Assembly (NCBI RefSeq): GCF_963678975.1
Contig: NC_089277.1
Span: forward strand, 18,056,757-18,120,756
Source: Dysidea avara
Lineage: Eukaryota > Porifera > Demospongiae > Dictyoceratida > Dysideidae
Direction of reading: 5' to 3'
DNA: 64,000 bases
Part shown: positions 43,320-55,200 of the stretch, piece after piece
Layout of the letters: the number at the start of each line of letters is the position of its first letter
Numbering within the stretch: the first letter of the stretch is position 1
Notes under the pieces: model-generated
Told to the model about the DNA's origin: nothing
What the model saw: the letters and a program-made list of their open reading frames with translations, nothing else
The model's database searches: none
Made by a program: the position numbers and the translations under genes

Positions 43320-43577
43320 AACCATAGTACTGCACAGTACTGTGGATTGCATGTCCGTAGTCACTTTTATTTGGATTTCACTAAATAGTAAATAGCTAAT
43401 CAAAAGTGAACAATTCCATTCAAATCTTGTTCTCTGTGGCCCATTTTTACGTGATAGCTACCATAGACTCTGGTGACCACAGATGTGCAAAATGCAATAT
43501 GCTGCTTAAATTTTATTGGCTAGTTATTGCACATGCGCGACTGTCGTAGTCGTGTATCAAGCAACCCCAAAACGGGA
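43320..43577. other. Remnant right end of another CAGAGGTTTTGAGG MITE
   Basis: About 43500-43570 has the family's subterminal ATTGCACATGCGCGACTGTC and the terminus TCAAGCAACCCCAAAAC, cut at 43577 by the inverted-repeat element. Its outer sequence resumes at 45533 (CTCAAAACTTCCG). Confidence 0.5.
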
Positions 43578-43738
43578 AGCACCATTACCAGGACTGGACT
43601 GAACTGGACTGGATTCTGGACTGGAATCTGGGTTCAAGTTTATTTCAGTATGTACTACACTCTGCCACGCTCATCAAAGCGCGCTAGCCTGTTTCTTGAA
43701 ACACTCTAATAGAACATTCAGAATTTTCACAGCACATA

Positions 43739-43946
43739 CCGTATAGCCTAAATATTTCGAGGGACAAATATTTCAAGGTTGAGCAATGTTGCTAAAAAAA
43801 TTTTTTTCGTGGATTTGCAAACACTCCCAAAATGTATTAGACTATATGGAGATCTAAATATTTCAAAGCTAAAATTTTTCACTGATAATCCCCAAAACCA
43901 CAAAATCAGCAAAAATATTCCCCCTCGAAATATTTAGGATATGCGG
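43739..43946. mobile_element. MITE proven by an empty site
   Basis: The ends CCGTATAGCCTAAATATTTC and GAAATATTTAGGATATGCGG are inverted repeats, flanked by TA (43737-43738 and 43947-43948). The right arm of the surrounding inverted repeat carries the uninterrupted target (GGCACATACTGAGTTGAG in complement), which confirms both borders and the TA duplication. Confidence 0.9.
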
Positions 43947-44003
43947 TACTGAGTTGAGACAATATAGACCACAAGTACTATTCATGATTTGCATAAACAT
44001 GTA

Positions 44004-44649
44004 TATGTGACCCAGTCTGGGAAAACCGGTCTTATCACCTATTTAAAAGTATCGAGAAATGCTGGTTTTAAGTATTTAGTGTGTTGTAGCTCACCAATGG
44101 TTGAAGCTATGCGTACCAAACTTTCACACATTTTACACCAGTTCCTTACCTTCCAGAGCATCCACTGTGCAAGTAGCCAACAACTAAGTTTCCACCATTT
44201 TAGATAGTTTTTAAACCAACGTTGACTGTATCAGGCAGACTGCAAAAGGGGTGGGAGGTGGGGGGGGGGCCTGGAAGGCGGGCAAGATGGTGTTCAAAAA
44301 TTGAAAAGGAAAGCGTAGGGATAAATTAGGCGAAGTTCTGGGCCATTTAGGTCTCAAAATGGGCTAAAATGAAAGGAAATTCACAGCAGAGGTACTTATT
44401 CAATACCGCAGAGCTGTACAACCACATACAGTCATCTCCAGGCTGACCGGAGCTCCATTAAGGCACCACACTACACATACGGATCGCCACTGAGCTTGGG
44501 AAAAGCAGCCAGCAAAACCAGACCACTCAAGTCTAGCTGATTTTGATTGTGGAATTAGATAGTTTATTCATGTAGCATTGTGCCCTGGGTGAAACATCGA
44601 ATCTGCTGACATGGGCGATAAGACCAGTTTTCTCAGACTGGGTCACATA
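44004..44649. mobile_element. TATGTGACC-type MITE, second copy
   Basis: The ends TATGTGACCCAGTCTGGGAA and TTCTCAGACTGGGTCACATA are inverted. TA flanks both sides (44002-44003 and 44650-44651). The opposite arm of the inverted repeat lacks it. At 646 bp it is a family relative of 4160-4810. Confidence 0.9.
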
Positions 44650-45171
44650 TAGCTATATCAGTGTAGTGAAACAGTGTAAGGCATGCGGTGTGGGTGATTT
44701 TCAGGGGTATAGCAATCTAGTCCTCCACTGTTCGTGATTGTTTTATTATTATTAGAGTCTTGCCATAGATAGTAGAGTCTACGTAGTAGAATATACTATC
44801 TATGGTCTAGCTAATTGCTTATAGCTATGTGGATGATTAGTCTCAATCCTTTCTTCTTTTGTCATTAGGTCAGGATGGCAAAACAAGGACAGAATCTGCA
44901 GCTGTTTGCTCAAGATTAAGTCAACCACGTGGCTTGGGACAATTAACTACTAGGAAGAGGAGATTTCTGTACCTGTGAAAATCATCCACACTACATGCCT
45001 TACACTGTTTCGCTAAGCTAGACTACATGATTATGCAAATCATGAATAGTACTCGTGGTGGTAGTCTGTATTGTCTCAACTCAGTATGTGCCATGAAAAT
45101 TCTGAATGTTCTGTTAGAGTGTTTCAATGAAACCGGCTAGCGTGCTTTGATGAGCGTGGGATATTATTATT

Positions 45172-45462
45172 ATTGGTAATACTGTGCAGACCTCTAATAG
45201 AGTATGGTGCACAGGTCTCAACATACAAACTACGTACATACAAGTATACAAATTAAATAATTTCTAGTTTTAGTTTGAATTGATCAATATCATTAGAGTC
45301 AGTCACATTTTGGGGTAGATCATTCTAGATTTTGATTGCCGAAGGGAAAAAGGAGTACATATAAGAATTAATCCGTGTCATTGCAATCGGTTGCATAAAT
45401 CTCATAATATGACCTCATATGGATGTCAGAGACGGATTTGCTGGGATATCAACAAGATAGTG
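45172..45462 (-). mobile_element. LINE 3' end
   Basis: The minus strand encodes YMYSFFPSAIKIWNDLPQNV and DSNDIDQFKLKLEII before a stop, the usual C-terminal segment of CR1/L2-type LINEs. It ends in an (AAT)n tail at the left edge. It is an insertion in the right arm of the inverted-repeat element, because the left arm is continuous there. Confidence 0.8.
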
Positions 45463-45655
45463 TAGTACGTACCGAAATAAACTTGAGCCCAGATTCCATT
45501 CCATTCCAGTCCAGGTAATAGTACTTCCCCTCAAAACTTCCGTAGTCCAGATTCAGAGCTGGGTCCTGGCGCTCATAATTTAAATTTCCAATCGATAAGC
45601 GCCGTGGCTGGCCACGAGCGACCACGAGGACTAATTAATCAATACCTCGACTAAG

Positions 45656-47485
45656 ATGGAGGAGTGTAAAGTGAGGGAAGAAAGTTCCTTAAAATGTAGC
45701 ATCTTAAATCTTCCTGTAGAGCTGTTGCTGTATATCGTATCTTTTCTACCAGTGGTACGTGATAAAGTGAAGTTGCTATACGTTTCACGAACACTAAGAG
45801 TTGTGAGCAAAACACCATCGCTATGGAGTGAGTTTGTATGGCCATTTTATGACCATCGAGAGGAACGTTCTGTGATGAACGTGTTGAAGGCTTGTGGAGA
45901 CTACATTAAACGATTGATGTTTCCTGACCACGTGCCACCTACGTCACTGATTGGGATGCTGAGCCATTGTAAAAATGTAACACAACTTAGTCTACCACCA
46001 GAAACTAAGATAGACTCTGAAGAACTCAGACTAGCTGTACAACACATGAAACATTTGGAGAAGTTAGAAGTTCAGTTATGTACTGGTATCAAGCCATTAC
46101 TTCAGATTGGTGGGTTAAAGGGACTCACAGTACATGTACCAAAAGAACATCATTCATCCTGTGGTCCATTTGTACAGGTGTGGATAATGAGACGTTGTAT
46201 TCCTTGTAACTTTAGCATTATCACTGAAAGGTTTAATTTTTACAAAGAGGTTGGTTTTCTAGAGTCACTGTTGCGACCATATTTTACACCACTGATGGGG
46301 TACACTTCCTTTTTCAAGCTATACTATTACTTTGAAGTACCACTAAACCTTTTCCAAAATTTACCAGTGTTTCAGTTTGAGTTTGGTAAAAATACTGTCC
46401 ACCCATTCATAGATGCTAATGATGTTGGAATAACAGGTTTGGACTGGCCTGTCTTGGCATTGACAGATACTCCATGTAATGGCAAAAGAGCAAGTATTGC
46501 ATCAAATGCTGTGCGTGATATATTTGAACGTAGAAACTTCAGTTTGAATGTAGACAGTCTTGCTTGTGTCACCGAGTTTAGTTGTCAGTTTTTAGATGAC
46601 TCATTTAAATCTCACCAGCTGGAACAATTGGCTCTTGCTTGTCCAAATCTTCAGCGTCTTAACTTACAAGGCAATGACTGTTTACACAGTTTGAAAGGTC
46701 TTCGTGCAATTGTTTCCCATTGCCCTGATGTGTGTGGGTTAAACTTGATGTACATTGGAGTTGAACAAGTAGAAAGTCACCTCGGATTGTGGGAGTTATT
46801 GAGCAAGATGAAGCTAACACATCTTTTCGTAGATACTTGTTTATTTTGTGGCGATTCCGATGAAGAAAAACTGGTACAGTTGTTTCAGAAATGTTCTAGT
46901 CTGCAAGCACTACAAATTGAGCGCTGTTACTACCATCACAACTGTGAAAAGTGCACAAAATGTAGAGTCAATTGGTCATTGTTGTCTCACTTCCCAGTAC
47001 TAAAGTATTGCAGGTTTTCTCCTGACCATTCAACTGTCTTACAGGATATTATTAATGGTTGTAAACAGCTGACAATACTATCATGTAATTGTTTTAATTC
47101 CAAATCTCTCTCGGTCTCATCAGTTTCTACATGTCATTTGCAACAGTTGAGCATTACAAAACTTAAGACCAATATTCCTGACATCTTCATGGAGACGGTA
47201 TCTGCTCATGGTGGACTGGTACATGTCGCTTTTGATGTACTTTCGGTGTCTGCTGAAGGGATTACCAGTCTTGTTGATAATTCCCCTGGACTGCTGACTT
47301 GTAACATATCTGTGCAACAGTCTATCACGCACGATCAAGATGACTTTGAGGGTTATTTAAAACAAAGGTTTCTTAGAAGAAAACTATTCAATGTTGGTAG
47401 GTTTACAATGCAAGGTCGCAGTGATTGTATACCCAGAACTGATCTTTATCCGTTGTGGCATTGTCACGAAATGTTGTTTGTTTAA
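45656..47485 (+). CDS. F-box/LRR protein, family member 3
   Basis: Intronless reading frame of 609 codons from ATG 45656 (MEECKVREESSLKCS). The F-box lies at residues about 17-63 (NLPVELLLYIVSFLPVVRD, LYVSRTLRVVSKTPSLWSEF). LRR-like segments follow (CPNLQRLNLQGNDCLHSLKG, LRAIVSHCPDVCGLNLMYIG, LFQKCSSLQALQIE). Family marks are LLQIGGLKGLTVHVPKEHHS, a Cys cluster CEKCTKC, METVSAHGGLVHVAFDV and the C-terminal TDLYPLWH, a variant of the FPLWP tail. It is a presumed substrate receptor of an SCF ubiquitin ligase. AATAAA at 47663-47668 is a plausible polyadenylation signal. Unlike members 1 and 2 it lies on the plus strand, directly after a transposon nest, with only about 120 bp between the transposon remnants and the ATG. 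Confidence 0.87.
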   Translation: MEECKVREESSLKCSILNLPVELLLYIVSFLPVVRDKVKLLYVSRTLRVVSKTPSLWSEFVWPFYDHREERSVMNVLKACGDYIKRLMFPDHVPPTSLIGMLSHCKNVTQLSLPPETKIDSEELRLAVQHMKHLEKLEVQLCTGIKPLLQIGGLKGLTVHVPKEHHSSCGPFVQVWIMRRCIPCNFSIITERFNFYKEVGFLESLLRPYFTPLMGYTSFFKLYYYFEVPLNLFQNLPVFQFEFGKNTVHPFIDANDVGITGLDWPVLALTDTPCNGKRASIASNAVRDIFERRNFSLNVDSLACVTEFSCQFLDDSFKSHQLEQLALACPNLQRLNLQGNDCLHSLKGLRAIVSHCPDVCGLNLMYIGVEQVESHLGLWELLSKMKLTHLFVDTCLFCGDSDEEKLVQLFQKCSSLQALQIERCYYHHNCEKCTKCRVNWSLLSHFPVLKYCRFSPDHSTVLQDIINGCKQLTILSCNCFNSKSLSVSSVSTCHLQQLSITKLKTNIPDIFMETVSAHGGLVHVAFDVLSVSAEGITSLVDNSPGLLTCNISVQQSITHDQDDFEGYLKQRFLRRKLFNVGRFTMQGRSDCIPRTDLYPLWHCHEMLFV

Positions 47486-48295
47486 TCATTGTAAGATAAT
47501 TATTATGTACTTATACTTTACCGTGCATTGAAGACAAGTTATATTGTTATACCAGCTTTTTGTTTACTGTAATTAGTGGAATTAACTGCTTCAATAATTC
47601 AACATGTACGTATTTTTGGCATTGTATGGGCTTACTGGAGGTTTCAGTATACATGCAGACATAATAAAGTTTTACTGTATCAGGTGTTTTGCTTGTACAT
47701 CACACTTGATATATGTATGTGTTTCATCTGCTTGCTTTGATGTAGCAAAATTTATTAAACATCTAAAAATGGTGTACTTGTCTATCTTATCAACCAGCCA
47801 CCTCCTATAGGACTTCATGGTACCCCACCCCTAGCCTTGTTTCAAGATAACCCCAGCATCAATTCTCCAGGAACAGGCCTAGACAAAGCCATCCATCTTG
47901 GTTGGCTGTTATTCTCTTCAGATAGCTATACACCAGCTGTTAAATATCATGCATGCTGAGCATGATCATGCATCAACATAATTATATCATACATTATTAT
48001 AGGAACTACAATTACATAACTCAAGTACTGCCTGTACAATATATGCCATGCCATACTCTAATAGAACAGTCAGTGACTAGTTAACCTAACTCCACAGGAA
48101 ACAGTATCTTTACTGTTGATTATCAAGCTATTCAGAACGTACATGGATGTATAAGTTCATAATAATGACCTTATGAATTTTACAGCATTGCAGGTTAACA
48201 ATTATTATAACAGAAGGTGACACAGTAAGATAATAGTAGCAACAGCATTTAATTATATATGGTAACCACTTGGAGCAGCTGTCTACATAGATATT
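47486..48295. other. 3' flank of F-box gene 3
   Basis: It contains AATAAA at 47663-47668 and one TACTCTAATAGAACAGTC motif at about 48054. No gene seen. Confidence 0.4.
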
Positions 48296-48840
48296 ATAGC
48301 TTGTCCTAGCCTTCAATGTCTTAACTTGTAAGGCAACAACAAGTACGGAGTTATTGAGCAAGAGGAAGTCAACACATCTGTTCATAGCTACTTGTGTAGT
48401 TTGTTGCAATTCTGACGAAGAAAATTTAAAACTGGTGCTATATAACATTAAATTGAGTCCTGAAAAACTGTGAAAATGTCAAGTCAATTTGTCCCACTTC
48501 CCAGTACTCAAACTAGAAACTGATGAGGCCTGAGTGATAGTTGGTAGAATCAAAACAATTACATTGTCATTAGCAATTGTTCATGATAACAGTGTAATAA
48601 TGGTTAGGATAAAACCTGCAGTATATGCTTATAGCTAATATGTTTTGATTCCATTTCATTGAGACAGTATCAGCTCATGATAGATTAGCTTTTGACATGT
48701 ATTAATTTTGGTGATGTGTCTGCTGAAGGAATAGCAGTCTTGTTGATAGTTCCCTGGACTACTGACATGTAAAACAACCATGTGTGGTAGTTTGTCAAGC
48801 AGCACTATTAAGATGATCAACTTATCAAGAGTTATTAAAA
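48296..48840 (+). pseudogene. Wrecked F-box/LRR copy downstream of member 3
   Basis: Nucleotide fragments collinear with 46625-47350 of member 3 remain: CTTCAATGTCTTAACTTGTA, GAGTTATTGAGCAAGA, CACATCT.TTC.TAG.TACTTG, GACGAAGAAAA, CACTTCCCAGTACT, GAGACAGTATCAGCTCATG, and TGTCTGCTGAAGGAAT.CAGTCTTGTTGATA. Reading frames are destroyed by many indels. It is a partial tandem duplicate of the LRR half, without an F-box. Confidence 0.75.
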
Positions 48841-49219
48841 ACAAAATTAAAACTAAATTACACCTGGCAGAAAAGGTTAGGGGTCACTATTAGGTTTGAC
48901 TGAAATAATTAGAGTACATACAGCGGGGTTTTGCTCATACCCCACATTCCACAAATTACTTCCATTGAAGCAACAAAACACCCAATTATTAAAAAAAAAA
49001 TTGCTGAGACTCTCAACACACAAGAGTATATTTCTTTCTAAATGCACTAATGTCTAAACATGGTAAATAAATATAATAGAAAAAAGTGGCTATGTACAAT
49101 ACACTAAGCAAAAAGGGAAAATAAGACAAAAATAAGAATTAAAACATTCTAAAATACAATTAAACATAAGCATATATATACAGAAACGATACATAATATG
49201 AACGTTGAACAAAATGAAG
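48841..49219. other. Spacer, MAX 3' UTR side
   Basis: AT-rich, no ORF. It includes the presumed MAX 3' UTR (minus strand); no canonical polyadenylation signal stood out. Confidence 0.3.
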
Positions 49220-52200
49220 TTAAAAGTCAGAATCCATACGTGGTCTCTTTAAAGAGGTTCCTGTGAAAAGTGAATCAGATAGTTCCAACGGACGTTTATT
49301 GTCAGTATCAGAACTAGCCGTAAAGGCATCAAGATCACAAAGATGACTCAAATCACCTGAATCTGACAAAGGATCATCGACCATCTCCGGAGTTTGAAGC
49401 AACTGTGTGGTATCATGTTCAATAAAGTGATCACTGCCACTGTTACCTGGGACTTGTTCTGTCATGGCAGCTCGAGTACCAGACGATGGGAAAGGTGCAT
49501 ATTGTGGGGTAGCCTGTGACGAGACGGTGTTACTAAACGGCGGAGTAGCAGATGAAACGACAGATGCGATGGGTACTGTTTGAACAGTAGCTGGCAATGT
49601 TTGTTGTTGTTGTTGTCCTCCAGATTGTGATTGTGGTTGCAATGAAGTGATAAGAGCATTAAGCAGTCGTTCAGCCTCAGGAGATAAGTTAGTTCCCAGT
49701 ATGGCATTCAAGCTGACCTGAGTGGCAGATTCCAATACAGTAGAATCAGCTGACTCCTGTGTAACAATATTACTAGTTGTGGCAGCCAACTGCTGTATTG
49801 ATATTGGCACAGTGGTCTGAGCAGGGACAACTAGTTTAGGAGTTGGTTTGTTAACTTCTGGGGCCTTAGGTAATGATTCTACTGGCCATACGTCAGTAGT
49901 AACTGGGTTACTTGCTGCAGTCGCTGGTGTGGTAGGAATTTCTGCCATAGCAACTGGAATAGGTACCTGTCGGTTTGCTGTTGTTTGAGCTTTATCAGAT
50001 GTGGTTGGCTTCTTTTCTATTGCCATTGCTGTTGATGTAGATGTTTCACCTTGTATCTTCTTAAGCTGTTGAACCCGAAGAGATTGAGCTGCAAGAGCCT
50101 TCAAGGCATTGGCGAGATTAATGGCAGTTGGGTTCTGCTGTTGGGGTGGTGCTTGTTGAGCAGTAGTGTTATTCTGTGTTGTCACAGGAGTAGCTGTAAC
50201 GACACCTCTAGGGACTTTCCCACCACTGCCAGATACAATTGGTGATGCTACCACCATTCCTGCAAGATTGGCTTTGATCGGTTTAGCTGTCATCGTACTT
50301 GTAGGAACATTAACTGGAATTCTACTACTACTGCTTGCAACACTGTCATCATCATCATCTGGAGAAGTTTGAGGTTCTACAGAAGACATCTCCGGTGCAG
50401 CGTAGTAGCTACTAGGCTCAATTAGTGATGATGGAGAAGGTATGTTGTTGGAGCCCTGCTTGTGGACAAATTTATCCATAAAATTCTGTGCAGATTTCAC
50501 CGAGAGGTTCTGTGTGAGAATGGAGTTCTGTAAGCGGCTGGCAATCTGAGCGTTCTTCTCTTCCCAAGTCGGCCGAGAGGCATTGTAATTTTTCATCTTC
50601 TCTGAGATCTGGCCTGACAATGATTGAAGAATTTTCTCTGCACTTTCAGTTGAACCAGATGACCTTGACTTCTGCAGCAACTTCACTGTAAGAAAATGAA
50701 ATGAAAAATAAACACATAGCCTTAGATGGTACTGCTATAGACACAGAATAAAGTACAGGTACAAGCCTACAATACATGGCAGTGCTCTATCCATTTCATT
50801 CTATAATCACATACACAGTACACTTAGCAAGTACATATGGATCTGCAATACTGTGTACTGCTTATTACAGTACATCAAAATGACTGCTCTATTAGAATAT
50901 TTTACTAGAACAACCACTGATTGCTCTATTAGAGTATTTCAATGTGATGCACTTTTTGTTAATGCACCGACTGCCTAATTTGATATTGAAGCTGCAATGA
51001 GAGAGGAACAAATATACTACACACCACAACTCTGTGATACTTAGCAACACAACAAGTCTGCATATTCATAAGCAAATGCAAGAAAAACAGAAATTTGAAA
51101 TGACATGTGAACATCTTAAATCGCTCAACGTCTCACTCACATACGTGTAGAAAACCCCACCACAATGGACTATTTTTGGGACAATCCAGCAGTGGATTTC
51201 AAGGATCTGAACACTTACTAATTATTACTCAAACAATCTGTAGCACTCTCTAGTGTCAATGATCCGAGTATAAATACTAGCTAGCTATGTATGTGACATG
51301 TTACTGTACGAACAGCTTTATGTTGGTGACATCAAATACCAAAAAAGTGACTTTGTTTTCCATACAGTACAGTTGAGGTGCCAACTACACTTTACATCCC
51401 ACCAACTGTACTTTATGAAACTTCAAAGCTTAGCTGTTATCAACCCTCAGGACAGCTGGGCATGGACAACTCAGTAATCAGCAACTTAATCCCCAGAGGT
51501 TTATGGTTATTACACTAAATTAACAGGTTTGTTGTACACTACAAGGAAGCTGGAACACTAGCAATAACCGGACTATCACCACTCACCAGATTATCACCAT
51601 TCACCAGACTATCACCACTCACCAGATTATCACCACTCACTGGACTATCACCACTCAACGGACTATTACCACTCACTGGACTATCACCACTCACCCGACT
51701 ATCACCACTCACTGGACTATCACCACTCACCAGATTATTACTACTCACTGGACTATTACCACTCACCAGATTATTACTACTCACTGGACTATTACCACTC
51801 ACCAGATTATTGCTACTCACTGGACTATTACCACTCACCGGACTATCACCACTCACCGGATTATTACTACTCACCGGACTATTACCACTCACCGGACTAT
51901 TACCACTCACAGGATTATTACTACTCACTGGACTATTACCACTCACCGGATTATTACTACTCACCGGACTATTACCACTCACCGGACTATTACTACTCAC
52001 TGGACTATTACCACTCACCAGATTATTACTACTCACTGGACTATTACCACTCACCGGATTATTACTACTCACTGGACTATCACCACTCACCGGATTATTA
52101 CTACTCACTGGACTATTACCACTCACCGGACTATCACCACTCACCGGATTATTACTACTCACCGGACTTATTACCACTCACCGGACTATTACTACTCACT

Positions 52201-55200
52201 GGACTATTACCACTCACCGGATTATTACTACTCACCGGACTATTACCACTCACCGGATTATTACTACTCACTGGACTATTACCACTCACCGGATTATTAC
52301 TACTCACTGGACTATCACCACTCACCGGACTATCACCACTCACCGGATTATTACTACTCACCGGACTATTACCACTCACCGGATTATTACTACTCACTGG
52401 ACTATTACCACTCACCGGATTATTACTACTCACTGGACTATTACCACTCACCGGATTATTACTACTAACTGGACTATTACCACTCACCAGACTATTACCA
52501 CTCACTTTGGCTAGTATTGCTAACACAAATATGTACAGTATGTGTATGCTGCCATGTTAGGGCATTTTATCTTCAATCCAGCAGCTAAGGTTGGGCAATA
52601 TAACAATATACCATTGCTATTGTGATAAAAGCATGAGACGATAATTGTATCAAGGCTATTTTTACATATCGAGTTCATGGTATATCGTGATATATTGCTT
52701 ACAAAATGAAATATCATTAGTGTAGCTGCCTTATAAATGCAGCAAATTACATTATATGGTTGTGTGTAATTTTTATAGCTTAAGGGTTGTTTATTGGGAT
52801 GGATACACAACACGAGTTAAAGAAAAACTTCTACACTTATTAATATTTCATGGTTTTTCTAATTTGCATTTAATATCGTGATAATATAGAATATCGTGAT
52901 ATATACATACATGATACATCGTGGTGCACTTTCTTAATATCGCCCAACCCTACAATCCACTAAAATGTTCCATAAATAATTTAAAGCATCACTGCTGATG
53001 CTTTACAAGCTTCACTTTGTGCTTTATCTAGGCTGCACGCCTTGTGCTCTATTATTTGTATGGCACTTGTAGCAATGCTTTAACATATAAGTAATGATAA
53101 CACACACTGTATTAAATTCTACAAGCCAAACTTCACAATCATTACTTGATAACATCATGTGGACTAGAAAAATTGGATCATGTGATCTAAAGAGTACTGT
53201 TGCTATTCGAATACCAAAATCCTTCACGTTTTGCAGAATTCGTTTCATCCCTAGTACTAAAAATATAACTGGGATCATGGATGAGTATCTTGATTCTACC
53301 AACCACATGTAAGCAAAGCAACAAAACTACTACTCGACTGCCTCCCAATGAACATACGCACAAACAGATGTACTCAGTTAAATGCTACAGCTATTAGCCT
53401 AATGTGAAAATTCAGTGCAGCTACTTTTAATGGTGACCATAAGTCAGGGGTGAATAAATTTTGGAAACCACTTTAAACTACAAACCATTCTTGTGAAATA
53501 TCGAAAAGTTAGTTGACTGCATAGCAAAAATTTGTGATACACGACCAATTCTTTCTGTACTATTTGTAGTGTTGCACCGATAGCCAAAAAAGCCGATTTT
53601 CCGATAACAGCCGATACCGATAACCAATCCGATTTATATGATCTAAGTGAACTCATGTACTAATCTGAGTGTATGTATAGATGTCAAGAAGGGAGTCAGG
53701 ACTAAATTATCAGACAAGAGGAATAAGCAATATCATTAATTTGTTCTGTTCTTCTTACAGGTAAACTGATGATGACCTCAAGAACATTACAAGCCATTAA
53801 TAATTTCACTGCTGACAAAGTTTATTGTATCATTTGTTGTACAGGTTAAAAAGTATATAAGCTGAATGACAATACATAGTTTCAAATAGACAAACAAGGT
53901 TATTTTCCAAGTACTAATACAAAGTTTTTAAAACAAAGTTCAAAGACAACCAGATTAACTTTCCATGTACTATTTTAGTACTAATGCAAAGTTTTATAAA
54001 CATAGTTTCAAATAGACAACCAATTCCATGTACTAAAGCAAAGTTTTTTTAATGAAAAGGAGCATTTCTGTTCTTTCTGGAGCCAGTCGGTTTCATTTCT
54101 CGTCATATATATATATATATATCTCCAGCTGTGGAAAACAGTCTTTCTGACGCAACTGCGGTAGGAGGAGGTGCAAGGTAGCGCCTTGCCAATTGTGACA
54201 GTTGGACAAAACGATGTTTGTTTTCCTTCCACCACAGGTCAGAGTTAGCTCAATGAAATTGTATGAGAGGTTCTCTTAGGTACTGCTCATTATCTGTATT
54301 ATCAGTCTCACCTACTACGCATGCACCAGACTTTTCAATGATTTCACTGAAACAATTCCATATACCTTTGGTTTGTTTTGATTGTATTGGGGGAGGCACT
54401 ATTGAAACACCATTATCATTGGTCATTTCAGACAACTTAAAGTTTATGGTTTCTAAAGTTGTTGCTCGTGTATCACTCTCAGAAAAAAAAAAAACTTGTT
54501 CTTGAAGTGTGGATCCAGGAGGGTCGCTACGGATAAAATAGTATTCTTTTCGATATCTGCATAACGCCTATTCAGCGAAGCCAGCATATCAGCTTTCATC
54601 ATTCGTACTCCACGATCACTATCATCATTTTTCTCCAATGTTGAACGGAGAGCTTGAATAAATGGTATTATTAAAGATACCGATGCTGCGTCTGTTGAAA
54701 TTGATTTATTTATTTCTTCAACACATCCCAGCACTTTAGCAACTTTTCCAGCGAGATCCAGTTGATTAGTGGTAAGCTGTTGAACATCTTCATATTCTGT
54801 TGTATATGCAGCTAACGCCATCTTTTGTTCTAGTATTACCTGAAGCATGTAAAGAGTACTGTTCCAGCGGGTAGAAACATCCTGCTTTAGTCGATGCTGC
54901 TTCAATTGGGGAGTCTGTCTTGCATTGACTTCAGACGGTCATATGCAAGAGGTGAACGTTTGAAGTGCCCTACTATTGTTGACAAGTAGCTAGAAGATCT
55001 GTGACTGCTCTCTGTGAAAAAATCCCATCATTTATGATTAGCTGCAAAGTATGAGCAAAGCATCCAAGATCTTCAAAATCCCCATCAGACATCACCTTCA
55101 CCATGTTACTTGTGTTGTCTCTTACTATTAGATGAACTTGCTCATTGTCAATGCTCCACTTGGAAAGCATAGCATTGTAATCCCGACACAGCATCTCTCC

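Larger units (their letters stand above)
43578..45532. mobile_element. Long inverted-repeat element carrying three insertions
   Basis: Left-arm segments (43578-43738, 43947-44003 and 44650-44715) match, in reverse complement, right-arm segments (about 44985-45171 and 45463-45532). Landmarks are GTTCAAGTTTATTTC, CACGCTCATCAAAG, ACATTCAGAATTTTC, CTGAGTTGAGACAATA, ACTATTCATGATTTGCATAA and GAAACAGTGTAAGGCATG. CCCAAAAC and CTCAAAAC just outside the ends look like a slightly diverged 8-bp duplication. The loop 44716-44984 has no identifiable gene. Confidence 0.75.

Noticed and set aside
51539-52526. ORFs of 123-234 residues with SNSPVSG or ITTHRT repeats
   Set aside because: They are frames of the 18-bp intronic minisatellite. 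No signal peptide, splice support or unique sequence was seen.
54008-54235. 75-residue [12 protein letters not shown]..
   Set aside because: Wrong frame of the hAT dimerisation domain, which reads [19 protein letters not shown] in the neighbouring frame.
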